From Croceimicrobium sp965279135 (GTDB taxonomy: Bacteria > Bacteroidota > Bacteroidia > Flavobacteriales > Schleiferiaceae), in the NCBI GenBank assembly GCA_965279135.1, contig OZ257133.1, positions 2,852,001-2,916,000 of the forward strand: DNA of 64,000 bases. The letters are read 5' to 3'. A program made the translations under genes and the position numbers. The notes beneath the pieces are model-generated. The model was not told the DNA's origin. It worked only from the letters and a program-made list of their open reading frames with translations, and did no database searches. Shown in pieces: positions 25,281 through 33,909 of the stretch. Each line of letters opens with the position of its first letter. Position 1 is the first letter of the stretch.

Positions 25281-26005
25281 GCCAATACTTCTCTAAGTAT
25301 CTGGAGGGAGTTAAGCTTTCCAAAATCATGCAGGTGTAAACGATAATAGTCGATTAAGCTCTGCAGTATTTGCCTTCTCCAGTTTGAATTAGCTATTTGG
25401 ATTTCTTGCCATTGAGCCATCCCTAGAGATTGAATTTTACTCCAAATCTGTAATTCGGCGGATTCAATAAAATGCGGATGATCGGGTGCTTTATCTCGAC
25501 ACTCCCCCTCTAACAAATCGAAGAACCTGGATTCGCTTGCTGCGTCAAGCTGAGGACTAAAACCCAAATAGCTGGTAAGTTCCATTAAAAAAGCCAGGTG
25601 AAAATTAGCGATGCTACCTTCCGCTGTATCCAGAATTATCAGGCTACGCTTTATAAAAACATACAAGTCCGGATGTGGCTCCTCTTCTTTCAAAACCTTA
25701 TATAGGAATTCAGCTAAAAACAAGCTAAGGCAAGACCTAATAGGATCAAAATAGAGACTCTGATAGGGGTGTAGGATTCGGGCTTGTTTCAATGGCTTTA
25801 ACTCCCCCTTGCTGTGCTCAGTATAATCTATATCCAGAATTTGTAAATTCTGGAAATGAGCCTTCTTTAATCCGCCTTTCCCCTTTCTGCTAATTGTCGC
25901 AATAAAGCCTAGTGTTCCTTTATCGGCGGTATAAAGATTCACTACCAGACGATTCTCACCATAGGAAGTACTTCGCAATACGATACCTTCCTTGGATGCC
26001 GACAT
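25277..26005 (-). CDS. recO: DNA repair protein RecO
   Basis: A 242-residue RecO, which loads RecA onto SSB-coated DNA with RecR and anneals strands. The N-terminal OB fold is seen in SKEGIVLRSTSYGENRLVVN and YTADKGTLGFIATISRKGKG, and the helical domain in FDPIRSCLSLFLAEFLYKVL. The zinc-finger cysteines of some RecO proteins are absent, as is usual in this phylum. Its ATG shares one base with the porZ stop codon (TAATG), so it is translated from the porZ message. The recO-porZ arrangement recurs in Bacteroidota, in my recollection. Confidence 0.93.
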   Translation of the reverse strand: MSASKEGIVLRSTSYGENRLVVNLYTADKGTLGFIATISRKGKGGLKKAHFQNLQILDIDYTEHSKGELKPLKQARILHPYQSLYFDPIRSCLSLFLAEFLYKVLKEEEPHPDLYVFIKRSLIILDTAEGSIANFHLAFLMELTSYLGFSPQLDAASESRFFDLLEGECRDKAPDHPHFIESAELQIWSKIQSLGMAQWQEIQIANSNWRRQILQSLIDYYRLHLHDFGKLNSLQILREVLA

Positions 26006-28317
26006 TATTTAAGAATCATAATCTTGGTCACCTCTGTATTTACGCCCAGGTCATCCGAGATATAGGCAAGGTAGATTCCGGTAGCTACCCTAAGACCATC
26101 AAAATTTCGTCCATCCCAAATAGCTTGTCCACCTTCTGCAACAGTTTCAAAAACAATATTGCCCTCCATATCGGTGATTTTAACCTGAGCATTGGTTACT
26201 AATCCTCGAATTAAAATCGGGCCATTGTAGCCGGGTTCTACTGGATTGGGATACGCAAAAACATCCGTCATACGCTCTTCACCAGCGGTAGCCTGACCCT
26301 GGAAAGAGACGATCCCCTGATCAGTTCCAAAATAGACCATTCCTGTAAGATCATCAATCTCCATATCCAGAATAACATCGCTGGGGAGCGGGCTATTGCT
26401 TTGACTAAAGCGCTGCAATTGTACCCTACCATTGCTATTGGTGTAAAAGACCCCATTATTGGCTGTCCCAAACCACTTTTTGTTGGCGCCATCTACCTCA
26501 ATATCATTAATCGATTCTGATCCCAATACGCGCTCGCCATTATTATCCCCATCTTCATCAATCACAATAATGGAAGCGTCAAAACTGCGATTAGGCTCAA
26601 AAATGTTTTCAGGACTAAATAGTACCGCCAGCCCTTCGTTTGTGCCGATCCACACCTCTCCATCCTGATCTTCAGCAAAAGACAAAACGGATTCCGAGGG
26701 CAGATTCCCGCTTCCCTCCGTAGCACTTAGGCGTACCGTTTCTTGAGGAATACCCCCTTCCAGTCGAGTGACCAAAATCCCATTATTACGTACCTGCTGC
26801 CAAACCTGACCGGCTGAGGTGACCATAATTTTTAAAACATTAGCTCCTGATCCTGAGGCACCCAGAGAATAGCTTTCTATACTTCCATCAGGTCGAATTA
26901 CCGCTAAAGGTCGATCAGTTAAAGCATTGCAAAACCACACGTTGCCTTCGGTATCAGCCATCATATCCGCGACCCGATGCTCACCACTTCCGCCGATGGA
27001 AGGGAAAGCGCCGTTAGTAGTGGTCTCATTAATGAAGCGAACCAAAGAGATTAGGCCATTTTGAAACTCCAGTTCTAAAATCCCATTCCCGTAAGTGGAG
27101 GCATAGTAGCGCCCATCGATGGTGGGATGAGGAAGAATCTTTACTATATCCTTGTATGCCCCGAAATCGGCATTAGGGAAATTGATCCAGTTCAAGCCTT
27201 CCACAGTAAACAGACCATCATTATTGAAGATTGCTGTTCCTACTGCATCATAACCACCTGGCGCAACCCAAATTCGTCCATTATCCTGTTGTAATTGGAA
27301 AGTGTTTTTAGTGCGCGGGCTATTGGGAACAACCGAGAAAGGAAAGATTTGGAAAACATTATAAATGCCATTTGAGGCATCAGCTATCCAAAAATTCTGA
27401 TCGTTACTTCCCATTACAGCGGCCACCGGAGCAAAGGCGGTATCTTCAACCGTGGTGCTATTCCAGTTCTTCACAAACTGAAAATCACTATCGTAAGCGC
27501 GGGCACTGAAAGTGTTAACCACGATAAGCGTATTGCGGGATTCCCTTAAATCGCGGTTATCCCCAACTTCGGTAGCATTAAAGAAATTCCACTGTCCATT
27601 TTCACGATATAGAATGGTATCACTATTTGGGCTTACGTTCCGATTTACAAAAAGCTTATCATCAAAATAGGCGAGATGATCAATCTCACGGGCCATGGTT
27701 GAATCCAGACTCCAGTTTCCAAAGAAGAACTTTGCCGACTCCAAATCCGCGCTGTACAATCCATCGGGTGTGGCGGCGTACAATCTATCACCGTCATCTT
27801 CTACTTGAAAGACCTTTAGTATATCGCCTCCCGGACCTATAACATATGGTGCCTCTCGAACTAAACCAGCTTCAATGTCATAGGCGACAATGCCAAAGTC
27901 AGTAGCGATAAAAGCAACAGAATCTAAAACGTGGATATGATTTATCCGCTTTAAGCCACTAAAATTTCCAGACAACCTTAAATCCGGGAAACTTGTGACT
28001 TCCGAGTCGTCAACAATGTCTAGATTTCCATTCTCATAACCGACAAAATAGAGATCATATTGATCACTGTAGGCCAAACAACTCAGGCCAACATCACTCA
28101 GGCCGTTCACTTTAGAAATGCGTTGAATACTTCGATCGCTTAACTCATAGCGATATAATCCTTGGGCCGTAGCCACATAAGCAATACCATCATTCTCAGC
28201 GATATCCACCGAGCTGGCATAAGAAAGATGATCTACCCAAACGCCCAGGTTACTTGAGACCTGTGCATTAACCTTTAAAACCAATAAGAACAGGAAGATC
28301 AGTATGGTTGACCTCAT
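26005..28317 (-). CDS. porZ: T9SS component PorZ (two-propeller protein with sorting domain)
   Basis: A 770-residue exported protein (signal peptide 1-18, VNAQ). It begins with the PorZ-type first propeller (GVWVDHLSYASSVDIAENDG, GLYRYELSDRSIQRISKVNG, LSDVGLSCLAYSDQYDLYFV), continues with a second propeller containing two-component-regulator-propeller-like blades (VWIGTNEGLAVLFSPE, WFGTANNGVFY, VYFGTDQGIVSF), and ends with a T9SS sorting domain (VFAYPNPVEPGYNGPILIRG to VTKIMILK). PorZ sits on the cell surface in the attachment complex and supplies anionic lipopolysaccharide to the sortase PorU in Porphyromonas gingivalis. The call rests on architecture, length and position before recO. Other T9SS cargo lies in this window at 3272, 15453 and 43125. 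Confidence 0.85.
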   Translation of the reverse strand: MRSTILIFLFLLVLKVNAQVSSNLGVWVDHLSYASSVDIAENDGIAYVATAQGLYRYELSDRSIQRISKVNGLSDVGLSCLAYSDQYDLYFVGYENGNLDIVDDSEVTSFPDLRLSGNFSGLKRINHIHVLDSVAFIATDFGIVAYDIEAGLVREAPYVIGPGGDILKVFQVEDDGDRLYAATPDGLYSADLESAKFFFGNWSLDSTMAREIDHLAYFDDKLFVNRNVSPNSDTILYRENGQWNFFNATEVGDNRDLRESRNTLIVVNTFSARAYDSDFQFVKNWNSTTVEDTAFAPVAAVMGSNDQNFWIADASNGIYNVFQIFPFSVVPNSPRTKNTFQLQQDNGRIWVAPGGYDAVGTAIFNNDGLFTVEGLNWINFPNADFGAYKDIVKILPHPTIDGRYYASTYGNGILELEFQNGLISLVRFINETTTNGAFPSIGGSGEHRVADMMADTEGNVWFCNALTDRPLAVIRPDGSIESYSLGASGSGANVLKIMVTSAGQVWQQVRNNGILVTRLEGGIPQETVRLSATEGSGNLPSESVLSFAEDQDGEVWIGTNEGLAVLFSPENIFEPNRSFDASIIVIDEDGDNNGERVLGSESINDIEVDGANKKWFGTANNGVFYTNSNGRVQLQRFSQSNSPLPSDVILDMEIDDLTGMVYFGTDQGIVSFQGQATAGEERMTDVFAYPNPVEPGYNGPILIRGLVTNAQVKITDMEGNIVFETVAEGGQAIWDGRNFDGLRVATGIYLAYISDDLGVNTEVTKIMILK

Positions 28318-28401
28318 GCGGGAAATTCATTTAGGCTATGAAACGCTAAAAGTAGCCAAAAATGATAGCCGCCTTGTGAAAATGCCAAAGATGTGAAATG
28401 G

Positions 28402-28409
28402 TATCTTTG
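28402..28409 (+). promoter_or_regulatory. -7 promoter box upstream of ricT
   Basis: TATCTTTG is an exact TAnnTTTG match, 42 bases before the ricT ATG. The nearest upstream TTG (28374-28376) is 25 bases away, longer than the usual spacing. Confidence 0.4.
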
Positions 28410-28451
28410 CCTTGATCCGCCTTGGGCGGGGTAAATTAAATTGACCTATAC

Positions 28452-29717
28452 ATGGGATGTGGAAGTTGTAGCAGTAATGGGATTCCCAAAGGCTGTCGCA
28501 ATAATGGCTCCTGCGGTGTTAACGGTTGTGAGAAACACACTGTTTTCGACTGGTTGAGCGATATGGAGCAGGCCGGGCATGTAGCCCCTTTCGACTTTAT
28601 AGAAGTGCGCTTTAAAAATGGGCGCAAAGAATATTATAAAAACGTCAATCAAATACGCCTCTATATGGGGGACGTGGTAGCGGTTGAAGGCAGTCCCGGA
28701 CATGATATCGGAGCTGTATCGCTTACCGGAGAGCTGGTACGACTGCAAATGAACAAGCGTCGACTAAAGCCAGAATCTCCAGACGTACGTAAGCTTTATC
28801 GCAAAGCCAATCAACGCGATATTGACCTTTGGCGAAAAGCGCAAGAGCGAGAGCATCATACAATGGTGCGCGGAAGGGAAATTGTGAAGCAATTAAACCT
28901 AAACATGAAACTCAGTGATGTGGAGTTTCAAGGAGACAATGCGAAAGCTACATTCTATTACATCGCGGATGAGCGCGTTGACTTTCGCGAGCTTATCAAA
29001 GTTTTAGCTTCTGAGTTTCGTATCCGCGTGGAAATGCGTCAAATCGGGACCCGTCAGGAGGCGGGCAAAATTGGCGGGATTGGCTCTTGCGGTCGAGAAT
29101 TATGCTGCAGTACCTGGCTCACAGACTTTCGCTCAGTAAATACCTCTGCGGCGCGCTACCAGCAACTTTCCTTAAACCCTACCAAACTAGCCGGTCAATG
29201 TGGAAAGTTGAAGTGTTGCTTAAACTACGAACTGGATACCTATCTCGATGCGCTGAAAAAATTCCCGGATACCAATAAGAATCTGGAAACCAAGTCTGGG
29301 AAGGCCTATTTTCAAAAGATGGACATCTTCAAGGAATTGCTCTGGTATGCCCTTCCCGACGCGGGCAACGAATGGGTAGCGGTGAAATTAGATGATGTGA
29401 ATCGTATTTTGGAGATGAATGAAAAAGGGGAAAAGCCTGAAAGTCTCATTGATTTCAATGCCAATAAACCTTCCGAAGAAAGCGTTGCCTATGAAAATGT
29501 GGTGGGTCAGGATGAGCTCACTCGTTTTGATCAAAAAAGCCGCAGAAGGAACAAGAATCGCAAGCGAAGTGGAAACAACAAACAAAGAAGCGATTCAAAA
29601 AAAGAGAACCAGGTTAAGGCCGAAGCATCTGGCAAAACCAACAATAACAATAACCGGAATAGAAACCGTAACCGAAATCGGCGCAATAAGAATGATAAGG
29701 ATGCCCCTAAATCTTAA
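28452..29717 (+). CDS. ricT: PSP1/RicT-like cysteine-rich regulatory protein
   Basis: A 421-residue protein with a PSP1 C-terminal domain, homologous to RicT (YaaT). In Bacillus RicT joins RicA and RicF in an Fe-S complex that steers mRNA processing. Cysteine clusters are plain: the N-terminal MGCGSCSSNGIPKGC and NGSCGVNGC, then GSCGRELCCSTW and AGQCGKLKCCLNYEL in the core (~215-260). After ~350 the tail is low complexity and basic (runs of N, R and K, e.g. NNNNNRNRNRNRNR), which suggests RNA binding; this tail is common in Bacteroidota homologues. It overlaps gldH by 17 bases, and gldH overlaps the PBP gene, so all three form one operon. Confidence 0.88.
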   Translation: MGCGSCSSNGIPKGCRNNGSCGVNGCEKHTVFDWLSDMEQAGHVAPFDFIEVRFKNGRKEYYKNVNQIRLYMGDVVAVEGSPGHDIGAVSLTGELVRLQMNKRRLKPESPDVRKLYRKANQRDIDLWRKAQEREHHTMVRGREIVKQLNLNMKLSDVEFQGDNAKATFYYIADERVDFRELIKVLASEFRIRVEMRQIGTRQEAGKIGGIGSCGRELCCSTWLTDFRSVNTSAARYQQLSLNPTKLAGQCGKLKCCLNYELDTYLDALKKFPDTNKNLETKSGKAYFQKMDIFKELLWYALPDAGNEWVAVKLDDVNRILEMNEKGEKPESLIDFNANKPSEESVAYENVVGQDELTRFDQKSRRRNKNRKRSGNNKQRSDSKKENQVKAEASGKTNNNNNRNRNRNRNRRNKNDKDAPKS

Positions 29718-30195
29718 GACCTATTTGGGTCTGGCTGCCTTTCTACTTCTCCTGACCAGTTGCGGAGAAAAACCCTATCACGAGGAATACATCAAACTGG
29801 ACCAGAAGGGATGGTATGCGGATAGCCTGGCCCGTTTTACCGTTGAGATAGATGACACTCTCAGTGCCTATAAAGTAATCCTAAATTTCAGGGGGAATAA
29901 CGATTATCCCTATTCAAATCTTTACCTTTTCCGCAGTATCCAATCTGACCTTGGTTTAGAGTATAGTGACACGGCTAATTTTATCCTGGCCGATCCTTAT
30001 GGAAGATGGCTTGGCGAGGGCTTAGGGGAACTGAAAAGCTTTGAACGTATGTACCGACGCCGGCCCTTGCGATTTAATAAAACAGGGATTTACACCTTCG
30101 AATTAAAGCAGGCCATGCGGGATGAACCACTCATAGGCCTAGAAGATATTGGCATAAGTATTTATAAAGTGGCAGATGGCGAAAAAGAAGACTAA
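29701..30195 (+). CDS. gldH: Gliding motility lipoprotein GldH
   Basis: A 164-residue lipoprotein. The frame is open further upstream but inside ricT; the ATG at 29701 gives a clean lipoprotein signal (MPLNLKTYLGLAAFLLLLTS then Cys21). The body matches GldH: WYADSLARFTVEIDDTLSAY, NNDYPYSNLYLFRSI, DPYGRWLGEGLGELKSF and a final GIYTFELKQAMRDEPLIGL. GldH is needed for gliding and T9SS function in Flavobacterium johnsoniae, and homologues also occur in non-gliding relatives. It lies between ricT (17-base overlap) and the PBP1A gene (20-base overlap). The position is the conserved ricT-gldH order of the phylum. Confidence 0.9.
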   Translation: MPLNLKTYLGLAAFLLLLTSCGEKPYHEEYIKLDQKGWYADSLARFTVEIDDTLSAYKVILNFRGNNDYPYSNLYLFRSIQSDLGLEYSDTANFILADPYGRWLGEGLGELKSFERMYRRRPLRFNKTGIYTFELKQAMRDEPLIGLEDIGISIYKVADGEKED

Positions 30196-32518
30196 ACGAA
30201 AGCCGGCAAAGAAAAATGCCAAAAGGAATGATTACCGAAGAATGGTAAGGAACCTCTGGCTTCTCTATTTTCTTGGTATCCTGGGCATCGCCTTAATTGT
30301 TACGCTAACCACCTTCGGAGCATTTGGGGCTCTCCCTACTTTCGAGCAAATCGAAAACCCAAAAAGCAATGTAGCCACCCAAATCATTTCCTCCGACGGA
30401 AAGATCTTAGGAAAGTTTTATCGCGATAACCGCACGCATGTTGAGTTTGATGACCTGAGCCCCCATTTGGTAAATGCTTTGGTTGCCACTGAAGATGAGC
30501 GCTATTATATGCACAGCGGAATAGACATTGAAGCTTTGATTCGAGCGGTTGCTAAACTCGGCCGAGATGGCGGAGGAAGTACCGTTACGCAGCAGCTGGC
30601 CAAACAGCTTTTCCACGACCCGGGCAGACGGGTGCCTCTACCAGAACGGATTAAACAAAAGTTCAAGGAATGGGTGATTTCTGTTCAACTGGAACGCCAA
30701 TATACCAAGGAAGAAATCATTGCCATGTATCTCAATCAGGTGGACTTTCTCTTTAATGCTGATGGCATCCACTCAGCGGCAGGAATCTATTTTGGAAAAA
30801 CAACGGACAGTTTAAGTTTGGAAGAATCCGCTGTCTTTGTGGGAATGCTTAAAAACCCTTACCTCTATAATCCCAAACGGGAGGCCGCTAAAAAATCCAT
30901 GCTTACCCGCCGCAATGTCGTGTATCGACAGATGATTCGCAACGAGATGCTGAATCAGGAGGCTTATGACACGCTTAAGCTAAGGCCCATCGTACTGGAT
31001 TACCAACAACAAACTCATAAGGATGGTGCCGCTCCCTATTTTCGGGAGTATCTCCGAAAATTCATGGCCGAATGGATTGCGGAAAACCCTAAACCAGATG
31101 GTAGCGAATACAACCTCTATACGGATGGACTAAGAATTTACACTACCATAGACTCGCGCATGCAACAGTATGCGGAAGAAGCGGTTAATGAACACATGAG
31201 CAATCTGCAAAGAGTGTTTTTCAAAATGGAAGAACGGCGCAGACAAGCTCCTTTTCATGGAATAACGGATGGCCGGATTGAAGATATCATTGGAGCCGCC
31301 ATGCGTAAAACTCAACGCTTTAGAAGGATGCGGGCCAATGACGTTTCTATGGATAGCATCCTAAAAGTCTTTCGCACTCCCCGAGAAATGAGTGTCTTTG
31401 CTTGGGGCGGAGATATTGACACCCTTATAAGCCCCTGGGACTCCATCCGATATTACAAACACTTTTATCAAAGTGGGATGATGTCGGTGGAACCTGGAAC
31501 CGGCTTTATTAAAGCCTGGGTAGGAGGAATTGATTATCGCCATTTCCAGTATGACCATGTAATCCAGGGGAAAAGGCAGGTAGGATCACTATTTAAACCT
31601 TTCGTTTATACCACCGCAATACGTCAGAAAGGCTACTCCCCTTGTTTTGAAGTGCCGAATGTGCGCACCTGTATTGAGAAAGGGAAGTTTAATCTGCTAA
31701 AAGATTGGTGCCCTAAAAACTCGGATGGAGAATATGGAGGGGTGTTTAGCCTAAAAGCGGCTCTCGCCGGATCAGTAAATACAGTAACAACTTACCTTAT
31801 GAAACAGGTAGGGCCGGTCCCCGTGATTCGATTATTAAGAGAAATGGGCATTGACGATGAAATTCCCGAGCAGCCTTCAATTGCCCTTGGAACAGTAGAT
31901 CTTTCGGTATATGATATGGTTGGTGCCTACACGACCTTCGCTAATAAGGGAGTATATACCGAGCCTATATTCTTAACTCGAATAGAAGATCGAAATGGAG
32001 TAGTCCTGGATGAGGTGAGCCCCAAGACCAATGAGGTAATGAGCGAGCAGGATGCCTACGTCGTTCTCGATTTATTAAAAGGGGTTAGTAATTACGGAAC
32101 CGGCGCTCGACTGCGATCGGCCTGGGGCTCTTATTCCAACAACGTGGTTACAGGCTTCCCCTGGAAATTTGATAATCCTATTGCCGGAAAAACTGGTACT
32201 ACTCAGAATAATGCCGATGGGTGGTTTATGGGTCTTGTGCCCAATCTGATTACTTGCGTTTGGGGAGGATGTGAAGATCGCTCAGCCCATTTTGGTGCGA
32301 CCTACTATGGTCAGGGCGCAACAGTTTCTCTTCCCGTTTGGGCCCTCTACATGCAAAAATGCTATGGCGATCCAAATCTGAAAATCAGCAAGGGGGATTT
32401 TGAAAAACCCATTGATCCAATCAATATCGAACTTAATTGTGAACGTTATAATGCCGCATCAAGCGGCTCCCCGCAGGATACCTCAGAATTCATTGGGGAC
32501 GATTCATTTAACTACTAA
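30176..32518 (+). CDS. Penicillin-binding protein 1A (bifunctional class A PBP)
   Basis: A 780-residue class A PBP that polymerises and cross-links peptidoglycan. It has a basic cytoplasmic N-terminus (KKKTKRKPAKKNAKRNDYRR), one membrane helix (~30-52), a GT51 transglycosylase domain (~75-250: VATEDERYYMHSGIDIEALI, GGGSTVTQQLAKQLF, MYLNQVDFLFNADGI) and a transpeptidase domain (~420-720) with SLFK (Ser471, Lys474), SVN and KTGTTQ (Lys672). All catalytic motifs are intact. The ATG lies inside the 3' end of gldH (20-base overlap). It is followed ten bases later by the CoA-transferase genes, which may share the transcript but are unrelated in function. Confidence 0.95.
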   Translation: MAKKKTKRKPAKKNAKRNDYRRMVRNLWLLYFLGILGIALIVTLTTFGAFGALPTFEQIENPKSNVATQIISSDGKILGKFYRDNRTHVEFDDLSPHLVNALVATEDERYYMHSGIDIEALIRAVAKLGRDGGGSTVTQQLAKQLFHDPGRRVPLPERIKQKFKEWVISVQLERQYTKEEIIAMYLNQVDFLFNADGIHSAAGIYFGKTTDSLSLEESAVFVGMLKNPYLYNPKREAAKKSMLTRRNVVYRQMIRNEMLNQEAYDTLKLRPIVLDYQQQTHKDGAAPYFREYLRKFMAEWIAENPKPDGSEYNLYTDGLRIYTTIDSRMQQYAEEAVNEHMSNLQRVFFKMEERRRQAPFHGITDGRIEDIIGAAMRKTQRFRRMRANDVSMDSILKVFRTPREMSVFAWGGDIDTLISPWDSIRYYKHFYQSGMMSVEPGTGFIKAWVGGIDYRHFQYDHVIQGKRQVGSLFKPFVYTTAIRQKGYSPCFEVPNVRTCIEKGKFNLLKDWCPKNSDGEYGGVFSLKAALAGSVNTVTTYLMKQVGPVPVIRLLREMGIDDEIPEQPSIALGTVDLSVYDMVGAYTTFANKGVYTEPIFLTRIEDRNGVVLDEVSPKTNEVMSEQDAYVVLDLLKGVSNYGTGARLRSAWGSYSNNVVTGFPWKFDNPIAGKTGTTQNNADGWFMGLVPNLITCVWGGCEDRSAHFGATYYGQGATVSLPVWALYMQKCYGDPNLKISKGDFEKPIDPINIELNCERYNAASSGSPQDTSEFIGDDSFNY

Positions 32519-32528
32519 GCTTTAAACG

Positions 32529-33224
32529 ATGATTCGTAAAGTAGTCAGCAATGCCGAAGAAGCAGCGCAAGGATTAAAAGATGATATGACCTTAATGCTA
32601 GGAGGCTTTGGCCTTTGTGGCATCCCGGAAAAATCTATCGAAGCCATTCGCCAAAGTGGGGTAAAAGGCCTAACCTGTATCAGTAATAATGCAGGGGTAG
32701 ACGATTTTGGTCTGGGCTTCCTCCTGCAAACACGTCAAGTCAAAAAGATGATTAGCTCCTACGTTGGGGAAAATGACACTTTTGAAAGACAGATGTTAAG
32801 TGGTGAGCTGGAAGTGGAACTCATTCCTCAAGGAACCCTGGCAGAAAGATGTCGGGCTGCTGGAGCGGGGATCCCTGCATTTTTCACTCCTGCTGGTTAT
32901 GGAACAGAGGTTGCCGAAGGAAAAGAAGTCCGCGATTTTAATGGGAAACCCCATATTCTCGAGCATGCTTTTAATGCCGATTTTGCCTTTGTTAAGGCCT
33001 GGAAGGGCGATGAAGCCGGTAATCTAATCTTTAAAGGAACTGCTCGAAACTTCAATCCACTGATGGCAATGGCGGGGAAAATCACTGTTGCAGAAGTGGA
33101 GGAACTCGTACCCGCAGGATCTTTAGACCCCAATCAAATTCACACTCCGGGAATCTTTGTGCAGCGCATTTTCCAGGGTGAGAACTATGAAAAGCGCATT
33201 GAACAAAGAACGGTTCGCTCCTAA
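32529..33224 (+). CDS. scoA: 3-oxoacid CoA-transferase subunit A
   Basis: A 231-residue alpha subunit of succinyl-CoA:3-ketoacid (acetoacetate) CoA-transferase. Family segments include DDMTLMLGGFGLCGIPEKSI (glycine-rich CoA region), CISNNAGVDDFGLGFLL, VELIPQGTLAERCRAAGAGI, PAFFTPAGYGTEVAEGKE and the C-terminal LVPAGSLDPNQIHTPGIFVQ. It acts with the next gene's product, 27 bases downstream, in ketone-body or acetoacetate use. The order A then B is standard. It starts ten bases after the PBP stop codon. Confidence 0.94.
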   Translation: MIRKVVSNAEEAAQGLKDDMTLMLGGFGLCGIPEKSIEAIRQSGVKGLTCISNNAGVDDFGLGFLLQTRQVKKMISSYVGENDTFERQMLSGELEVELIPQGTLAERCRAAGAGIPAFFTPAGYGTEVAEGKEVRDFNGKPHILEHAFNADFAFVKAWKGDEAGNLIFKGTARNFNPLMAMAGKITVAEVEELVPAGSLDPNQIHTPGIFVQRIFQGENYEKRIEQRTVRS

Positions 33225-33251
33225 TTTCCCAAACCCAAAGAATCCAGACAG

Positions 33252-33908
33252 ATGCTAGATAAAAACGGAATTGCCCAAAGGATAGCCCAGGAAATGCAAG
33301 ACGGCTACTATGTCAATCTTGGCATAGGTATTCCAACTTTGGTAGCCAATTATATCCCTCAAGGGATTTCAGTGGAATTTCAAAGCGAAAACGGAATATT
33401 AGGCATGGGACCTTTCCCTACCGAGGAGGAAGTGGACTCAGATCTTATCAATGCTGGTAAACAAACCATCACCGCGCTTCCTGGAGCGACCTTCTTCGAT
33501 TCAGCCATGAGCTTTGGGATGATTCGGGGTCAGCACGTTCAAATGACCGTCTTAGGAGCTATGGAAGTATCTCAAAATGGTGATATCGCCAATTGGAAAA
33601 TTCCGGGCAAGATGGTTAAAGGAATGGGTGGAGCGATGGATTTGGTGGCTTCTGCCGATAATATCATCGTCGCAATGATGCACACCAATAAAAAGGGAGA
33701 GTCGAAGCTACTACCAGAATGCAGCCTGCCCCTTACCGGGGTTAATTGCGTAAAAAAGGTAGTGAGCAATCTAGCTGTTATGGATATTAAGAACGGCGCC
33801 TTCCACCTGCGAGAGTTAGCACCTGGCATCAGCGTAGATGAAGTGCGCAATGCTACCGCTGGCAAACTGGTTGTGGAAGGAGATATTCCCACCATGAAAC
33901 TGAATTAA
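33252..33908 (+). CDS. scoB: 3-oxoacid CoA-transferase subunit B
   Basis: A 218-residue beta subunit of 3-oxoacid CoA-transferase. The catalytic glutamate lies in VEFQSENGILGMGP; other family features are GYYVNLGIGIPTLVANYIP, GMIRGQHVQMTVLGAMEVS, DIANWKIPGKMVKGMGGAMD and the CSLPLTGVNCVKKVV segment. The enzyme moves CoA from succinyl-CoA to acetoacetate in the cytoplasm. It works with subunit A immediately upstream. The next gene begins with TTG one base after its stop, so translation may be coupled into the membrane protein that follows. Confidence 0.95.
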   Translation: MLDKNGIAQRIAQEMQDGYYVNLGIGIPTLVANYIPQGISVEFQSENGILGMGPFPTEEEVDSDLINAGKQTITALPGATFFDSAMSFGMIRGQHVQMTVLGAMEVSQNGDIANWKIPGKMVKGMGGAMDLVASADNIIVAMMHTNKKGESKLLPECSLPLTGVNCVKKVVSNLAVMDIKNGAFHLRELAPGISVDEVRNATAGKLVVEGDIPTMKLN

Positions 33909-33909
33909 A

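Noticed and set aside
29419..29700. N-terminal extension of gldH
   Set aside because: It lies inside ricT in another frame and would bury the lipoprotein signal that starts at 29701.
29580..29717. N/R/K-rich tail of RicT as a frameshift or repeat artefact
   Set aside because: Such low-complexity tails are common in Bacteroidota RicT homologues, and the frame stays open to a normal stop.
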